64,000 nt of DNA from Leptothermofonsia sp049200465 (GCF_049200465.1 NZ_CP120836.1:62001-126000), one strand, 5' to 3'; shown: positions 35,667 to 44,866, numbered from the stretch's first letter. The notes: a model not told the origin generated them from the sequence alone. Translations and numbers: made by a program.

Positions 35667-35996
35667 ATGGGTAGGGGTAGGTTTTACTGTCAAACTCTTG
35701 CTCCACTTAGGTTTCGTTCGCTAACCCCCCTGTGCAAATGGTCGATATTCACGCTATGGTTGGTTGTTTTACTTATGGCTGTTTTTTTACTTAAAGTGAT
35801 TGGATTATCCGTTGGATGTGCGATCGCCATTAAATATATCGGTCCACGCCTGTCCGTTCCCGCCTCAACTGTAAATGTGTTGATCGCCGTATGGTTTCCC
35901 TCACTACTGATGGCAGCTATTTTGGCCTGGCGCTGGCAGGAAAGAGGACAGGAAATAGAGGATGGCAATGAAAAAGAAAGTGGGGTGAAAAGGTGA
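35667..35996 (+). CDS. small hypothetical membrane protein
   Basis: 109 residues with two hydrophobic segments (FTLWLVVLLMAVFLLKVIGL and VNVLIAVWFPSLLMAAILAW) and a charged C-terminal tail ending KESGVKR, which runs into purine-rich DNA. I do not recognise the family. It sits 100 bp upstream of the AI-2E-family transporter on the same strand. The start is uncertain, because the first 25 residues are not hydrophobic and the ATG lacks a ribosome site. Confidence 0.5.
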   Translation: MGRGRFYCQTLAPLRFRSLTPLCKWSIFTLWLVVLLMAVFLLKVIGLSVGCAIAIKYIGPRLSVPASTVNVLIAVWFPSLLMAAILAWRWQERGQEIEDGNEKESGVKR

Positions 35997-36095
35997 TGGG
36001 TCGATGGGTGGGGTCAGTGCTGCCGTACCTACCCTGTTTAGAGGGTTATTTGTTGTTAGTGTATGTGAAGGGTAAAGGGGCGGAAAGGAGCCATT

Positions 36096-37265
36096 GTGAA
36101 TATCGGGCAATGGATTGGTCTTCTGGCATTGATCGCAGCTCTCTATATTCTTTGGGAGATTCGCCAGATCCTACTACTGGTATTTGCTGCGGTGGTGCTG
36201 GCAAATAGCTTGAATTTGCTGGCGCAGCGGCTGCAAAAAATGGGAATCAAGCGATCGGGTGCGGTTTTGCTCTCCGTTCTCTTGATGTTGATTGTGATAG
36301 TGGTGTTCTTCTGGCTGATAGTGCCGCCATTTGCCAGGCAATTTCAAGAGCTCTTTGTTTTAGTGCCTAAGGGCAGGGAAGAACTGAACAGCAAGATCGA
36401 AGAGTGGATGGTTCGGCTCATTCCAACCCCATTTAGACCTTATGTTCCCAGTGTCGAAAGCCTAGAGCAACAGGCAAAACCACTCATCAACCGGCTTCTA
36501 AGTGGATCGTTCGCCTTCTTCTCCAGTTCCTTTGGCAATATTCTAAACATTCTTCTGGTAGTAGTTTTGGGTCTGATGCTGCTGGTCAACCCCATTGCTT
36601 ACCGTCGCGGCTTTATTCGTCTGTTTCCATCCTTCTACCGTCATCGGGTGGATAAGATTTTGCTGGAGTGTGAAACTGCCTTAGGGCGATGGATTGTAGG
36701 TGCAATCATCAGTATGGGGGTGGTTGCCATCTTCAGCACCATTGGATTGATTTTAATTGGGGTTCCGGCAGCTCTGGCTCAGGGAATTCTATCGGGCTTA
36801 CTCAACTTCATTCCAAACATTGGCCCCACCTTCAGCGTTGTACCACCAATGCTGATATCGCTCCTTGATCCTCATACTCCCGCGCTCAAAGCCCTTCTGG
36901 TACTTGGACTCTTCGTTCTGATTCAACAACTTGAAAGTAACCTGTTAACGCCCTATGTAATGGCACAACAGGTTTCCCTGTTGCCAGCTCTGACCCTACT
37001 GGGACAGGTGTTCTTTGCAACTATCTTTGGCTTTCTGGGGCTGTTGCTGGCAATTCCGCTGATGGTGGTTTGTCAGATCTGGGTACGCAGAGTCTTGATT
37101 GAAGATATTTTGGATCATTGGGATAGCCCAACCTCAACTAATTTAACCACCGAGCGGGTAGACAACAATCTGAAGCATACTTCCGTAGAGGAAATCAATG
37201 CAGATTCCAGACCCGATTATCAGGAAGGGACGATAAACCCTGAAATTTCCGATGCCTCTCAGTAG
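36096..37265 (+). CDS. AI-2E family (PerM/UPF0118) transporter
   Basis: A 389-residue protein with the family's helix pattern. The N-terminal pair of helices ILWEIRQILLLVFAAVVLAN is followed by a soluble amphipathic segment (FVLVPKGREELNSKIEEWMV). C-terminal helices contain GLLNFIPNIGPTFSVVPPML and LESNLLTPYVMAQQVSLLPA, the hallmark motifs. It starts at GTG 36096 with AAAGGAG five bases upstream. Members export small molecules or sodium, with AI-2 shown for only one; the cargo here is unknown. The C-terminal 40 residues are a hydrophilic tail. The HAD gene follows after 11 bp. Confidence 0.92.
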   Translation: MNIGQWIGLLALIAALYILWEIRQILLLVFAAVVLANSLNLLAQRLQKMGIKRSGAVLLSVLLMLIVIVVFFWLIVPPFARQFQELFVLVPKGREELNSKIEEWMVRLIPTPFRPYVPSVESLEQQAKPLINRLLSGSFAFFSSSFGNILNILLVVVLGLMLLVNPIAYRRGFIRLFPSFYRHRVDKILLECETALGRWIVGAIISMGVVAIFSTIGLILIGVPAALAQGILSGLLNFIPNIGPTFSVVPPMLISLLDPHTPALKALLVLGLFVLIQQLESNLLTPYVMAQQVSLLPALTLLGQVFFATIFGFLGLLLAIPLMVVCQIWVRRVLIEDILDHWDSPTSTNLTTERVDNNLKHTSVEEINADSRPDYQEGTINPEISDASQ

Positions 37266-37276
37266 AAGCTCTCCCT

Positions 37277-38044
37277 ATGCCCCAACTCCAGGCCCTAATT
37301 TTTGATGTTGACGGAACGCTGGCTGACACCGAGCGGGATGCCCACCGGGTTGCCTTTAATCGGGCGTTTGCAGAGGCCGGGCTTGATTGGGAATGGTCGG
37401 TAGAGCGTTATAGGGAACTGATTAAGGTGGCTGGAGGAAAGGAGCGAATCATATCGTATTTGAATCAAGATCACCCCGGCTTTTGTCCTGCAGATGACCT
37501 GTGGGCCTGGGCTGCGGCTCTGCATCGAGCGAAGAAGCATTACTATTGCCAATTAATGCAACAGGGGCTAATTCCGTTGCGGCCCGGTGTGCAGCGGTTG
37601 ATTCAAGAAGCACGGGAGCAAGGGGTACGGCTGGCGATCGCAACTACCAGTGACCCGGAAAATGTGTTGGCTTTGTTAGAGGCAAGGCTGGGCTCCGATA
37701 GCCCTACCTGGTTTGATGTAATTGCAGCGGGGGATATTGTTCCTGCCAAGAAGCCAGCACCCGACATTTACCAATATGCGCTGCATGGGTTAGGTCTGCC
37801 GCCAGAGGTTTGCCTGGCGATCGAGGATTCATATCAGGGGTTGAAAGCCTCTACTCAGGCGGGTCTAAGGACGGTTATCACCTTCAATGGATACACTCAG
37901 GATGATGATTTTTCCGGTGCTGCACTGGTGCTAAATCATTTGGGCGAACCGGATCAGCCATTTAAAGCCATAACACCCTTGCCCCAGGAAGCCACCTATT
38001 TTGATCTGGCTTTGGCAGAAGCGTTGCTGAGGATAAACGGTTAA
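37277..38044 (+). CDS. CbbY-like HAD-family phosphatase
   Basis: A 255-residue haloacid-dehalogenase-type phosphatase. Motif I is LIFDVDGTLADTERDAHRVA (nucleophile Asp10), motif II lies in LAIATTSDPENV, motif III Lys is in VPAKKPAPDIYQYAL and motif IV is CLAIEDSYQGLKAS. The ERDAHRVAFNRAF start matches CbbY, which removes sugar bisphosphates such as xylulose-1,5-bisphosphate that inhibit Rubisco. It follows the transporter by 11 bp, so the two are probably co-transcribed. Exact substrate is by analogy. Confidence 0.88.
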   Translation: MPQLQALIFDVDGTLADTERDAHRVAFNRAFAEAGLDWEWSVERYRELIKVAGGKERIISYLNQDHPGFCPADDLWAWAAALHRAKKHYYCQLMQQGLIPLRPGVQRLIQEAREQGVRLAIATTSDPENVLALLEARLGSDSPTWFDVIAAGDIVPAKKPAPDIYQYALHGLGLPPEVCLAIEDSYQGLKASTQAGLRTVITFNGYTQDDDFSGAALVLNHLGEPDQPFKAITPLPQEATYFDLALAEALLRING

Positions 38045-38111
38045 GGTGCTATTAATCTTGTAGTAATGCGCTAAGTAGTAATGCGCTAAATCTGCGGCTG
38101 ATTGTCTGTAG

Positions 38112-38225
38112 TAAGTAGATAGCCATCATTAATTGTAAAGAGAGAATAGGGGTGAACGTCCAGGCAGAGGGTTTACCCCTTCCATCCCCAAATTTATCCT
38201 TAATTTAATTGCGCCTAGCTACTTA
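38112..38225. repeat. repeat D, copy 3
   Basis: It runs from TAAGTAGATAGCCATCATTA to TGCGCCTAGCTACTTA, with complete inverted ends. Its core is more degenerate (GGGTGAACGTCCAGGCAGAG) than in copy 1. It lies between convergent cbbY-like and mraY genes. Confidence 0.8.
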
Positions 38226-38240
38226 AAAATATTCCCAATC

Positions 38241-39335
38241 TCATCTACAAATAGCCAGGGTAAGAAATGCCAGCAATCCCCCCACCAGGTAAAACAAAGC
38301 CACAATGCGAGTCTCAGTCCATCCAGAAAGCTCCAGATGGTTGTGGTAAGGAGACATTTTGAACAGACGTTTGCCAATTCCATCAGGCCCTTTGGTGGCC
38401 TTGTAATAAGCCACCTGGGCAATAACGGATAGGGTTTCGACCAGGAATAACCCACTCAAAATTAACAGCGCAAATAGACTGTTGGTCAAAATCGCCACGG
38501 CTGCCAGGGCACCCCCCAGAGCAAGGGAACCTGTATCGCCCATGAAAACCCGTGCAGGATTGCGATTATGAGCCAGAAAGCCGAGACAACTTCCACTCAG
38601 GCAGGCACAAAACAACATCAAGTCAGGGTAGGAGGGGGCAATTAAAGCACCCAGCCCAAACAGCGCGATCGCCACAGTTCCCGCCGCCAGGCCATCGAGC
38701 CCATCGGTCAGGTTGGTCGCATTACTCTCTGATACCAGCACAAAACCTGCCAGCAGCCAGAACAAAAGCCCCAGAGGCAGTACCAGACCCAATGGTAATG
38801 CGATCGAAGTAATGGTGGATGGCTGAGTTAACCAAAGCCAGAGGCAAAAGAGGCAGGCAAAAGCTACTTGAAGCCCTAACTTCATGCGGGGAGAAATGCC
38901 TTTATTAGACTTGCGCCGAATAATTTGCCAGTCATCCAGCCAGCCAATTGCCCCATAGGCAAGGGTGAGAGCAGAAACGGCCATCACATGGGTAGAAAAC
39001 CCCGACCACAGCAGAGCCACTACAACCGCAACGGGCAAAAAGAAGATGCCTCCCATCGTTGGAGTACCCGCCTTCTTGAGATGGGCCTGGGGACCATCTT
39101 CACGGATAATCTGCCCGGCTTTGAGCGATCGCAACATTGGTACCACCCAAAACCCCAATCCTGCCGTTGCCAGAGCACAAATCCAGAGGGGAAGCGCCAG
39201 CGAAACAGGCTGCCCAAACCGCCCCGCTGAAACATCTAGAAATACAGCAACAAGACTCAATCCAGCAGTCAACAGAATAAACAGCAGAGCTCCTGAAAGG
39301 CTTACCGCCCGACTAGAAAATAACTTTGCGTCCAC
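38241..39335 (-). CDS. mraY: phospho-N-acetylmuramoyl-pentapeptide-transferase
   Basis: A 364-residue polytopic enzyme with about ten helices. Diagnostic motifs are KKAGTPTMGGIFFL near the N-terminus, GWLDDWQIIRRKSNKGISPR with the paired Asp residues, NATNLTDGLDGLAAG, ARVFMGDTGSLALGG and the terminal histidine motif MSPYHNHLELSGW. It moves phospho-MurNAc-pentapeptide onto undecaprenyl phosphate to give lipid I in the plasma membrane. No other mur gene is near, which is common in cyanobacteria. Confidence 0.97.
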   Translation of the reverse strand: MDAKLFSSRAVSLSGALLFILLTAGLSLVAVFLDVSAGRFGQPVSLALPLWICALATAGLGFWVVPMLRSLKAGQIIREDGPQAHLKKAGTPTMGGIFFLPVAVVVALLWSGFSTHVMAVSALTLAYGAIGWLDDWQIIRRKSNKGISPRMKLGLQVAFACLFCLWLWLTQPSTITSIALPLGLVLPLGLLFWLLAGFVLVSESNATNLTDGLDGLAAGTVAIALFGLGALIAPSYPDLMLFCACLSGSCLGFLAHNRNPARVFMGDTGSLALGGALAAVAILTNSLFALLILSGLFLVETLSVIAQVAYYKATKGPDGIGKRLFKMSPYHNHLELSGWTETRIVALFYLVGGLLAFLTLAICR

Positions 39336-39502
39336 AGGTCTCTTATCTCACTCCACACACTACACACACACGCCTCAGCGCCTGTCTCGCAAAAACGCAA
39401 CGATTTTTATCAAAGAAGGCGTTCAAAAGATGCACTCTCAATGAAATGGCTGGAGGATCAATCCGGCTAAGCCAACTAGTACAGCAAAACGAAAGTTTTG
39501 TT

Positions 39503-39558
39503 GGGAGTGCAGGGGTAGAACCCCTGCCTGGAGGCTTCACCCCCAAACCCCCACGTTG
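39503..39558. repeat. partial A-type core
   Basis: GAGTGCAGGGGTAGAACCCC followed by TGCCTGGAGGCTTCACCCCC. It corresponds to the double-hairpin core without recognisable A or D ends. Confidence 0.55.
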
Positions 39559-39564
39559 CAAACA

Positions 39565-39804
39565 CTAGTCCTCCAGTTCCAGATCATCATCGTCATCGTC
39601 CAGATCGAAGCTTCCGTCATCGCCGCCCATCAGGTCACTAATGTCTTCGCCTTCCTCTTCCAGGTAATCAAACTCATTCCCTTCCCGGGCCAGAAGACGA
39701 CCGCTACTTTCGAGCCAGTCCAGTATGGAAGACTCTTGTTTGAGAGGGATAACAGCAGCCCGCTGGTTTCGAGGTTCTTCGCGGAGAGATGGATTATACG
39801 TCAT
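39565..39804 (-). CDS. DUF3134-domain protein
   Basis: A 79-residue acidic protein. The N-terminal half (YNPSLREEPRNQRAAVIPLK, then QESSILDWLESSGRL) is the conserved DUF3134 sequence found in cyanobacteria. The C-terminus is an Asp/Glu-rich tail (FDLDDDDDDLELED). Function unknown. It is separated from mraY by repeat DNA and faces the fibrillin gene divergently. Confidence 0.83.
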   Translation of the reverse strand: MTYNPSLREEPRNQRAAVIPLKQESSILDWLESSGRLLAREGNEFDYLEEEGEDISDLMGGDDGSFDLDDDDDDLELED

Positions 39805-39980
39805 ATTTTGAAAACCGGATCGACAATATGAACAGCCTACTATTCTAGATCTTTAGACATTATGGACAGGACGTCCACCTTTCTCCCGGATGAAACACCC
39901 AGAGTGTATCACTATAGAAATAAATTGCAAGATTTTTTTCCAAATTCAGGATTCTACAGGAAATATTAGGAATACTAGCA

Positions 39981-40565
39981 ATGATTGGCAAAGCGGCACT
40001 ATTAGAAATGATCGCTGGTAAAAATCGGGGTTTATTGGCGTCGGGCACTGAAAAGCAAGCAATCTTAGCGGCGATCGCCCAGCTCGAAGACCGCACCCCC
40101 AACCCCCGCCCGGTAGAAGCCACTGACCTGTTGAACGGGGATTGGCGACTCCTGTACACCACCAGCGGTGGCATTTTGGGAATTGATCAGTTTCCTTTCT
40201 TAAAGTTGGGACAGGTCTATCAATGCGTTCGGGTGGCTGAACTGAAGGTCTACAACATTGCCGAAGTGTACGGGCTTCCCCTGCTAGAAGGACTGGTCAG
40301 CGTCGCTGCCCGGTTTCAACCCGTTTCTGAACGTCGCGTCAATGTCAAATTTGAGCGATCGATCCTAGGACTAAAGCGCCTGATCGGCTATCAAACCCCC
40401 AGCCGTTTTATTGAGCAAATTGAATCGGGGCAGAGGTTGGCGGCGATCAACTTCAATGTTGAGAACCGTGATCAGCAGGGATGGATTGATATCACCTATC
40501 TCGATGAAGACTTGCGGATTGGCCGGGGAAACGAAGGCAGCGTATTTGTCTTAACCAGAGCTTGA
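39981..40565 (+). CDS. PAP/fibrillin-family protein
   Basis: A 194-residue protein with the plastid-lipid-associated pattern: LNGDWRLLYTTSGGILGI near residues 50-67, FKxERSILGLKR-type middle strands and a C-terminal WIDITYLDEDLRIGRGNEGS segment. Fibrillins bind lipids at thylakoids and plastoglobule-like bodies and help in light and oxidative stress. The gene ends 16 bases before the nuclease gene, suggesting co-transcription. Confidence 0.9.
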   Translation: MIGKAALLEMIAGKNRGLLASGTEKQAILAAIAQLEDRTPNPRPVEATDLLNGDWRLLYTTSGGILGIDQFPFLKLGQVYQCVRVAELKVYNIAEVYGLPLLEGLVSVAARFQPVSERRVNVKFERSILGLKRLIGYQTPSRFIEQIESGQRLAAINFNVENRDQQGWIDITYLDEDLRIGRGNEGSVFVLTRA

Positions 40566-40580
40566 GGAGGTGATGTTCTA

Positions 40581-41423
40581 GTGAACCCCCTCCCTCCCCT
40601 CCGCCTATCCCAGGGGCATCTCAACCTGCTTTCCGCCTGCCCCCGCAAGTTTCAGCATACCTACCTGGAGCAGTTGGCTTCGCCCACCACCCCTGAGCAG
40701 CTAGAAAGGCTAGCCGCAGGTTCCCAGTTTCACCTCCTGATGCAGCAGTGGCAGCTTGAACTTCCGATTGAACCCTTTGTTGAGGAAGATACCCAGCTTC
40801 AGCGCTGGTTTTCATCCTTTACAAAGGCGATGCCCCAGATCTTGAAGCTGGACAAGCCGGGCGGCAATGTTCTGCGCCAGAGCGAATATGCTCTCACAGT
40901 CGAATTCCAGGGCTACCTGCTGACTGTCGCTTATGACTTACTGATTTCCAACTCAGCCCAGGCAAAGATTTTAGACTGGAAAACCTACCCCCAGCCCCAG
41001 AATCCGCGCTGGCTTCTGCAAAACTGGCAAACTCGTCTCTATCCTTTTGTCCTGGCTGAAACGGGTTTCTATTTACCAGAGCAAATTTCCATGACCTACT
41101 GGTTTTTTCAAGCGGAAGGGGAGGCATCGGAGGAAGCTCAACATTTCACCGTTGTGTATGACACCGCTCGCCATGAGGAGACCCGCCGCGATCTGACACA
41201 ACTGCTCATTCAATTGACTCACTGGTTGGAGCGTTATCAGGCTGGGGAATCCTTTCCCCAGGTATCGCTGGGAGCCAGTTTGTGCGATTCCTGTAATTAT
41301 GCAATCCGGTGCGATCGCACTCCATCTCCCCCTGTAGATCATGAGCCCATCCAGAACAAATACTCCTTATCCAGCGATTTCACCCTACCCAACCTGGCAG
41401 ACATCCAGGAAATTCCTCTATGA
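40581..41423 (+). CDS. PD-(D/E)XK nuclease, Fe-S (RecB/Cas4-like)
   Basis: A 280-residue protein starting at GTG 40581, with GAGGAGG about ten bases upstream. It has SACPRKFQHTYLEQL near the N-terminus, an Asp in VAYDLLI, and the D-x-K half of the active site in KILDWKTYP, with a QTRLYPF helix downstream. Cys in SACPRKF plus CDSCNYAIRC near residue 245 make a four-cysteine set like the Fe-S site of RecB/AddB/Cas4-type nucleases. It has no cas neighbours and overlaps the next gene by four bases (ATGA). Probably DNA repair. Confidence 0.85.
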   Translation: MNPLPPLRLSQGHLNLLSACPRKFQHTYLEQLASPTTPEQLERLAAGSQFHLLMQQWQLELPIEPFVEEDTQLQRWFSSFTKAMPQILKLDKPGGNVLRQSEYALTVEFQGYLLTVAYDLLISNSAQAKILDWKTYPQPQNPRWLLQNWQTRLYPFVLAETGFYLPEQISMTYWFFQAEGEASEEAQHFTVVYDTARHEETRRDLTQLLIQLTHWLERYQAGESFPQVSLGASLCDSCNYAIRCDRTPSPPVDHEPIQNKYSLSSDFTLPNLADIQEIPL

Positions 41424-41986
41424 CTGACACGCCTAAGGATGAACCCCTCCCCATCAGTATTCGGGACATGGACATCAATGACTTGGCTCCTGTTTATCAC
41501 TTGGGGGAGACCCTGTTCACCAGTGACCTGTACCCATATATCTACCGCACCTGGGACCAGTGGGAGGTGATTGGACTTTATAACACTGACCCAGAGTACT
41601 GCTTAGTGGCAGAAGTAGAAGACCAGCTGGCGGGTTTTATTTTGGGCACCATCATCAACAAAGCCTCCTGGGTCTACGGCTACATTATCTGGCTAGGTGT
41701 GAACCCGGCCTATCATCGACGTGGGATCGCCGATCGCCTAGTCGATAAGCTGGTTGAACGGATGATTGATGATGGGGCACGGTTCATGATGGTAGACACC
41801 GATCCAGAAAACATTCCGGCAGTCAAATTTTTTACTCGCAAAGGCTTTGGTAATATACGTAAGCACATTTTTCTATCGATGAATTTGAGTAAACACGAAT
41901 ATTACGGCAAACTCATTGCCTACGAACGAGAAAAGGCCGAACGTCAGGTCTGGAAACGCCCCCGTCGCCGTCCTAACCAATCCTGA
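41420..41986 (+). CDS. GNAT-family N-acetyltransferase
   Basis: A 188-residue acetyltransferase. The acetyl-CoA site is WLGVNPAYHRRGIADRLVDK (motif A, about residues 91-110), followed by MMVDTDPENIPAVKFFTRKG FG. The substrate cannot be told from sequence; the end FERKGFxxIRKHIFLSMNL resembles RimI-like protein acetylases only loosely. Its ATG overlaps the nuclease stop, so the two are translationally coupled. The basic C-terminus (KRPRRRPNQS) may be disordered. Confidence 0.88.
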   Translation: MTDTPKDEPLPISIRDMDINDLAPVYHLGETLFTSDLYPYIYRTWDQWEVIGLYNTDPEYCLVAEVEDQLAGFILGTIINKASWVYGYIIWLGVNPAYHRRGIADRLVDKLVERMIDDGARFMMVDTDPENIPAVKFFTRKGFGNIRKHIFLSMNLSKHEYYGKLIAYEREKAERQVWKRPRRRPNQS

Positions 41987-42401
41987 AGCGAATTGCGATT
42001 CAGTTTCAATGTGGGTGGGTGGGGATGGGCAGAATTTATGGTCTTGTCTAAATTTATGGTCTAAATTTATGGTCTTGTCTATTAGTGGGTCATCAAAGGA
42101 ACTTTGCCTGGTTATCTAAACCCAGGAAAACCAATTTAGAGGGTTTTGAAGGATTGTCAACCCTTCAAAATCTGCTTGACAGACTACTAGAGTAGGATTG
42201 GGAAAACGACTCAGGAGCGATCGCAGGATGTCCCCGTAACCAACCGGCGCATGACGGAGGAATCAGCCCAGGCAATCTCTGGTCTCAAACAAAGCCTTAC
42301 TGCTTGCTGATATGCCTGCTCCGTCCCTGGTGATTGAAGTGGTTTCTCCTAAGTAAGGGTTACGGTAGAAAGGAATTGATCCAAAGTACTTAAATGCAGG
42401 T
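41987..42401. other. intergenic region with a tandem block and Uma2 remnant
   Basis: Three near-identical copies of an AAATTTATGGTCTTGTCTA-type unit lie at about 42033-42081; the middle one is shorter. A Uma2 fragment follows at 42291-42356. A HIP1 site lies at 42218. No intact gene is seen. Confidence 0.5.
42291..42356 (+). pseudogene. Uma2-family gene fragment
   Basis: 22 codons read KALLLADMPAPSLVIEVVSP K then stop. This is the conserved MPxPxLVIEVVSP segment of Uma2 proteins, without the parts before and after. It is the second broken Uma2 gene in the window. Confidence 0.7.
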
Positions 42402-44735
42402 ATGCCTGATCGCGACCTTCAGTGGCAAATTCAATCCTCAACCAAACCACCTGAATGGTTTGTGCAGGCGGTCAGACAGCAGGTGTCCGACAGCGATGGA
42501 CGATTTATTACCCAACTGCTATGGCAGCGAGGGATTCAAGACCCGGAACAGTTAGCAGGCTTTCTCAACCCCCAGCACTATCATCCCACCAGCCCCTTTG
42601 CCTTTGGGGAAGAGATGCAATGGGCTGTTCAGCGCTTGCATCAAGCCTATACCCATCAGGAAGCAGTGGCAATCTGGGGAGATTTTGATGCCGATGGGGT
42701 GACTGCAACCTCTGTTCTGTGGGATGGATTGGGGCAGTTCTTCACTCAGCAGAAGACTCTGTTCTACTACATTCCCAACCGTCTCACGGAGTCCCATGGT
42801 TTGTCGCAACCGGGTATTGACTCACTGCATAGCCAGGGCTGCCGTTTGATCGTGACCTGCGACACGGGCAGTACTAACCTGGACGAGATTGAGTATGCTC
42901 AAAGCCTGGGTATGGATGTGATTGTGACCGATCACCACACCCTGCCAGCCGAGCGTCCACCAGTGACGGCCATTATTAACCCCCGCTATTTACCGACAAA
43001 CCATCCACTGGCAACCCTATCTGGAGTCGCCGTTGCCTACAAACTGGTAGAAGCACTGTATGAGACGTTACCTGACGTGCCGCAGAAGCCATTGGCGCAA
43101 TTGCTGGATCTGGTGGCGATCGGGCTGATTGCAGACCTGGTGGAGTTGAAGGGAGACTGCCGCTATCTGGCGCAGCGGGGGATTGAACAGTTGCAGAAGC
43201 AATCGAACTCCGCCACGGCAACCCACCCTGGTGTTGCGAAACTGCTGGAATTTTGCAAACGCAGCGGCGATCGCCCCACTGACATCTCCTTTGGTCTGGG
43301 TCCCCGGATTAACGCCGTGAGCCGCATTCATGGGGATGCCCATTTCTGTGTTGAACTGCTCACCAGCCAGGACACCCACCTTTGCACCCATCTGGCAGAA
43401 GCGACGGAACTGGCCAACACCCGCCGCAAAGCATTGCAGAAAGAAGTGGCGGCGCAGGTTGCCCGACGCCTGACTCAGCTTGATCTGTCTACCACCAGCG
43501 TGATTGTGCTGGCCGATGAACAGTGGCCAATTGGCGTCCTGGGGCTGGTGGCCGGACAAATGGCGCAGGAGTATGGCCGTCCCACCATTTTGTTAAGCAC
43601 AGAGGGAGGGGCAATCGCCCGTGGTTCTGCCCGTTCAATTAACAATATCGATCTGTATCAATTGGTGAAAGATCAGGAGCACCTGTTGACCAAATTTGGC
43701 GGTCACCCTTATGCCGCAGGCTTGAGTCTGCCGATTGAAAACTTGCCCCTGTTTACCGATGGAATTAATCAGAAACTACGGCAGTCCGTTGATCCAGCTC
43801 AGGCGGCTCCCCATCTTCAGGTGGATTTAGTTGTCCAGGTGCAGGAACTGGGCAAAGCGTTGTTTCAGGAATTGAAATTGCTGGAACCCTGCGGCATTGG
43901 CAACCCCGTTCCCAAACTCCTGATCCAGAACTGCTGGTTCACAAATGGCTGGAATCGGAAACTCCAGGACAGGAAAGGGCAATCGGTACAATACATCAAA
44001 ACCGAGTTTGAGCTGTGGGATGAATCTGTCTCAGAAGGGTTTGCCGGAGTCTGGTGGGGGCACTATCGGGATGAACTGCCCTCTGGCCGGTGCGACGCGA
44101 TCGTAGAACTGGACAGCAACAACTACAAGAAACGCTACGAAGTGCGGTTGTTGGCCGTCCGCTCCCGTGATGCCAGCCCAATTCAACCCTTTGTTGAAAC
44201 CGATTGGCTCCTGGACTGGCGGGAAGCACCGGAAGAAATTCAATTCAAAATTCAAAATTCAAAATTCAAAACATCCCCCCCCCTCCTGCTGCGACAGTGC
44301 CCCAGCAGTTGGGGCGAATTTCAGACCTGGTTCCGTCGATCGCGCCAGGAACAGCGGCCTCTGGCGATCGCCTACCCGCCTCCATCGCTTATCCCGCCGG
44401 AGGAAATCTGGCAACAACTGGTGGGAGTTGCCAAATACCTGAGCCGCACCGGAAAAACAGCCACCCGACAACAGGTACTGGAGCGATTGGGGATTGGCGA
44501 TCGCACCCTGCAATTGGGCTTTCGAACGCTGGCACCCCTTGGCTTTAGCCTCAGCTACACTGACAATGCTCTACAGGTGGCCTGGCAGCAACGGCAGGCA
44601 AGTGAAAAAGCATTCCGTAACGCCGTTACAGCCTTTTTTACCGCCATCCGGGAAGAACAGTTCCGTCGCCAATACTTCTATCAGGTACCACTGACTACCA
44701 TCCAAATGGTGGCAGCCCAAACCAGGTTTGAGTGA
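42402..44735 (+). CDS. recJ: single-stranded-DNA exonuclease RecJ
   Basis: A 777-residue DHH-family 5'-3' exonuclease. Motif I is AIWGDFDADGVTATSVLWDG (about residues 88-107), the DHH motif VIVTDHHTLPAERP (about 175-188) and the DHHA1 nucleotide-contact motif FGGHPYAAGLSLP (about 430). The enzyme acts in recombination and mismatch repair. It is longer than bacterial RecJ of about 570 residues through a C-terminal extension of the kind common in cyanobacteria. That extension contains a heptanucleotide tandem repeat at 44237-44271, translated as IQFKIQNSKFKT. Confidence 0.93.
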   Translation: MPDRDLQWQIQSSTKPPEWFVQAVRQQVSDSDGRFITQLLWQRGIQDPEQLAGFLNPQHYHPTSPFAFGEEMQWAVQRLHQAYTHQEAVAIWGDFDADGVTATSVLWDGLGQFFTQQKTLFYYIPNRLTESHGLSQPGIDSLHSQGCRLIVTCDTGSTNLDEIEYAQSLGMDVIVTDHHTLPAERPPVTAIINPRYLPTNHPLATLSGVAVAYKLVEALYETLPDVPQKPLAQLLDLVAIGLIADLVELKGDCRYLAQRGIEQLQKQSNSATATHPGVAKLLEFCKRSGDRPTDISFGLGPRINAVSRIHGDAHFCVELLTSQDTHLCTHLAEATELANTRRKALQKEVAAQVARRLTQLDLSTTSVIVLADEQWPIGVLGLVAGQMAQEYGRPTILLSTEGGAIARGSARSINNIDLYQLVKDQEHLLTKFGGHPYAAGLSLPIENLPLFTDGINQKLRQSVDPAQAAPHLQVDLVVQVQELGKALFQELKLLEPCGIGNPVPKLLIQNCWFTNGWNRKLQDRKGQSVQYIKTEFELWDESVSEGFAGVWWGHYRDELPSGRCDAIVELDSNNYKKRYEVRLLAVRSRDASPIQPFVETDWLLDWREAPEEIQFKIQNSKFKTSPPLLLRQCPSSWGEFQTWFRRSRQEQRPLAIAYPPPSLIPPEEIWQQLVGVAKYLSRTGKTATRQQVLERLGIGDRTLQLGFRTLAPLGFSLSYTDNALQVAWQQRQASEKAFRNAVTAFFTAIREEQFRRQYFYQVPLTTIQMVAAQTRFE
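44237..44271 (+). repeat. heptanucleotide tandem repeat inside recJ
   Basis: About four copies of ATTCAAA (AATTCAAAATTCAAAATTC...) in frame within recJ. Such short tandem heptamers are usually intergenic in cyanobacteria. Here the unit is out of phase with codons, and the total length keeps the frame open. Confidence 0.8.
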
Positions 44736-44866
44736 ACTATCACAACTTTGTGTTCCAAAGTAAAAAACTGGTGGCAAGATGGCGAAGTGATACCAGTTCC
44801 CTGAATTTGACTGATAAGTCTTCTGCAGGGTCACAAAGTTCTGCGCCTGTGCTGTCAATCATTTGT

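Noticed and set aside
40581..41423. Cas4 of a CRISPR system
   Set aside because: No cas genes or arrays are in the window; RecB-like repair nucleases share the same cysteine set.
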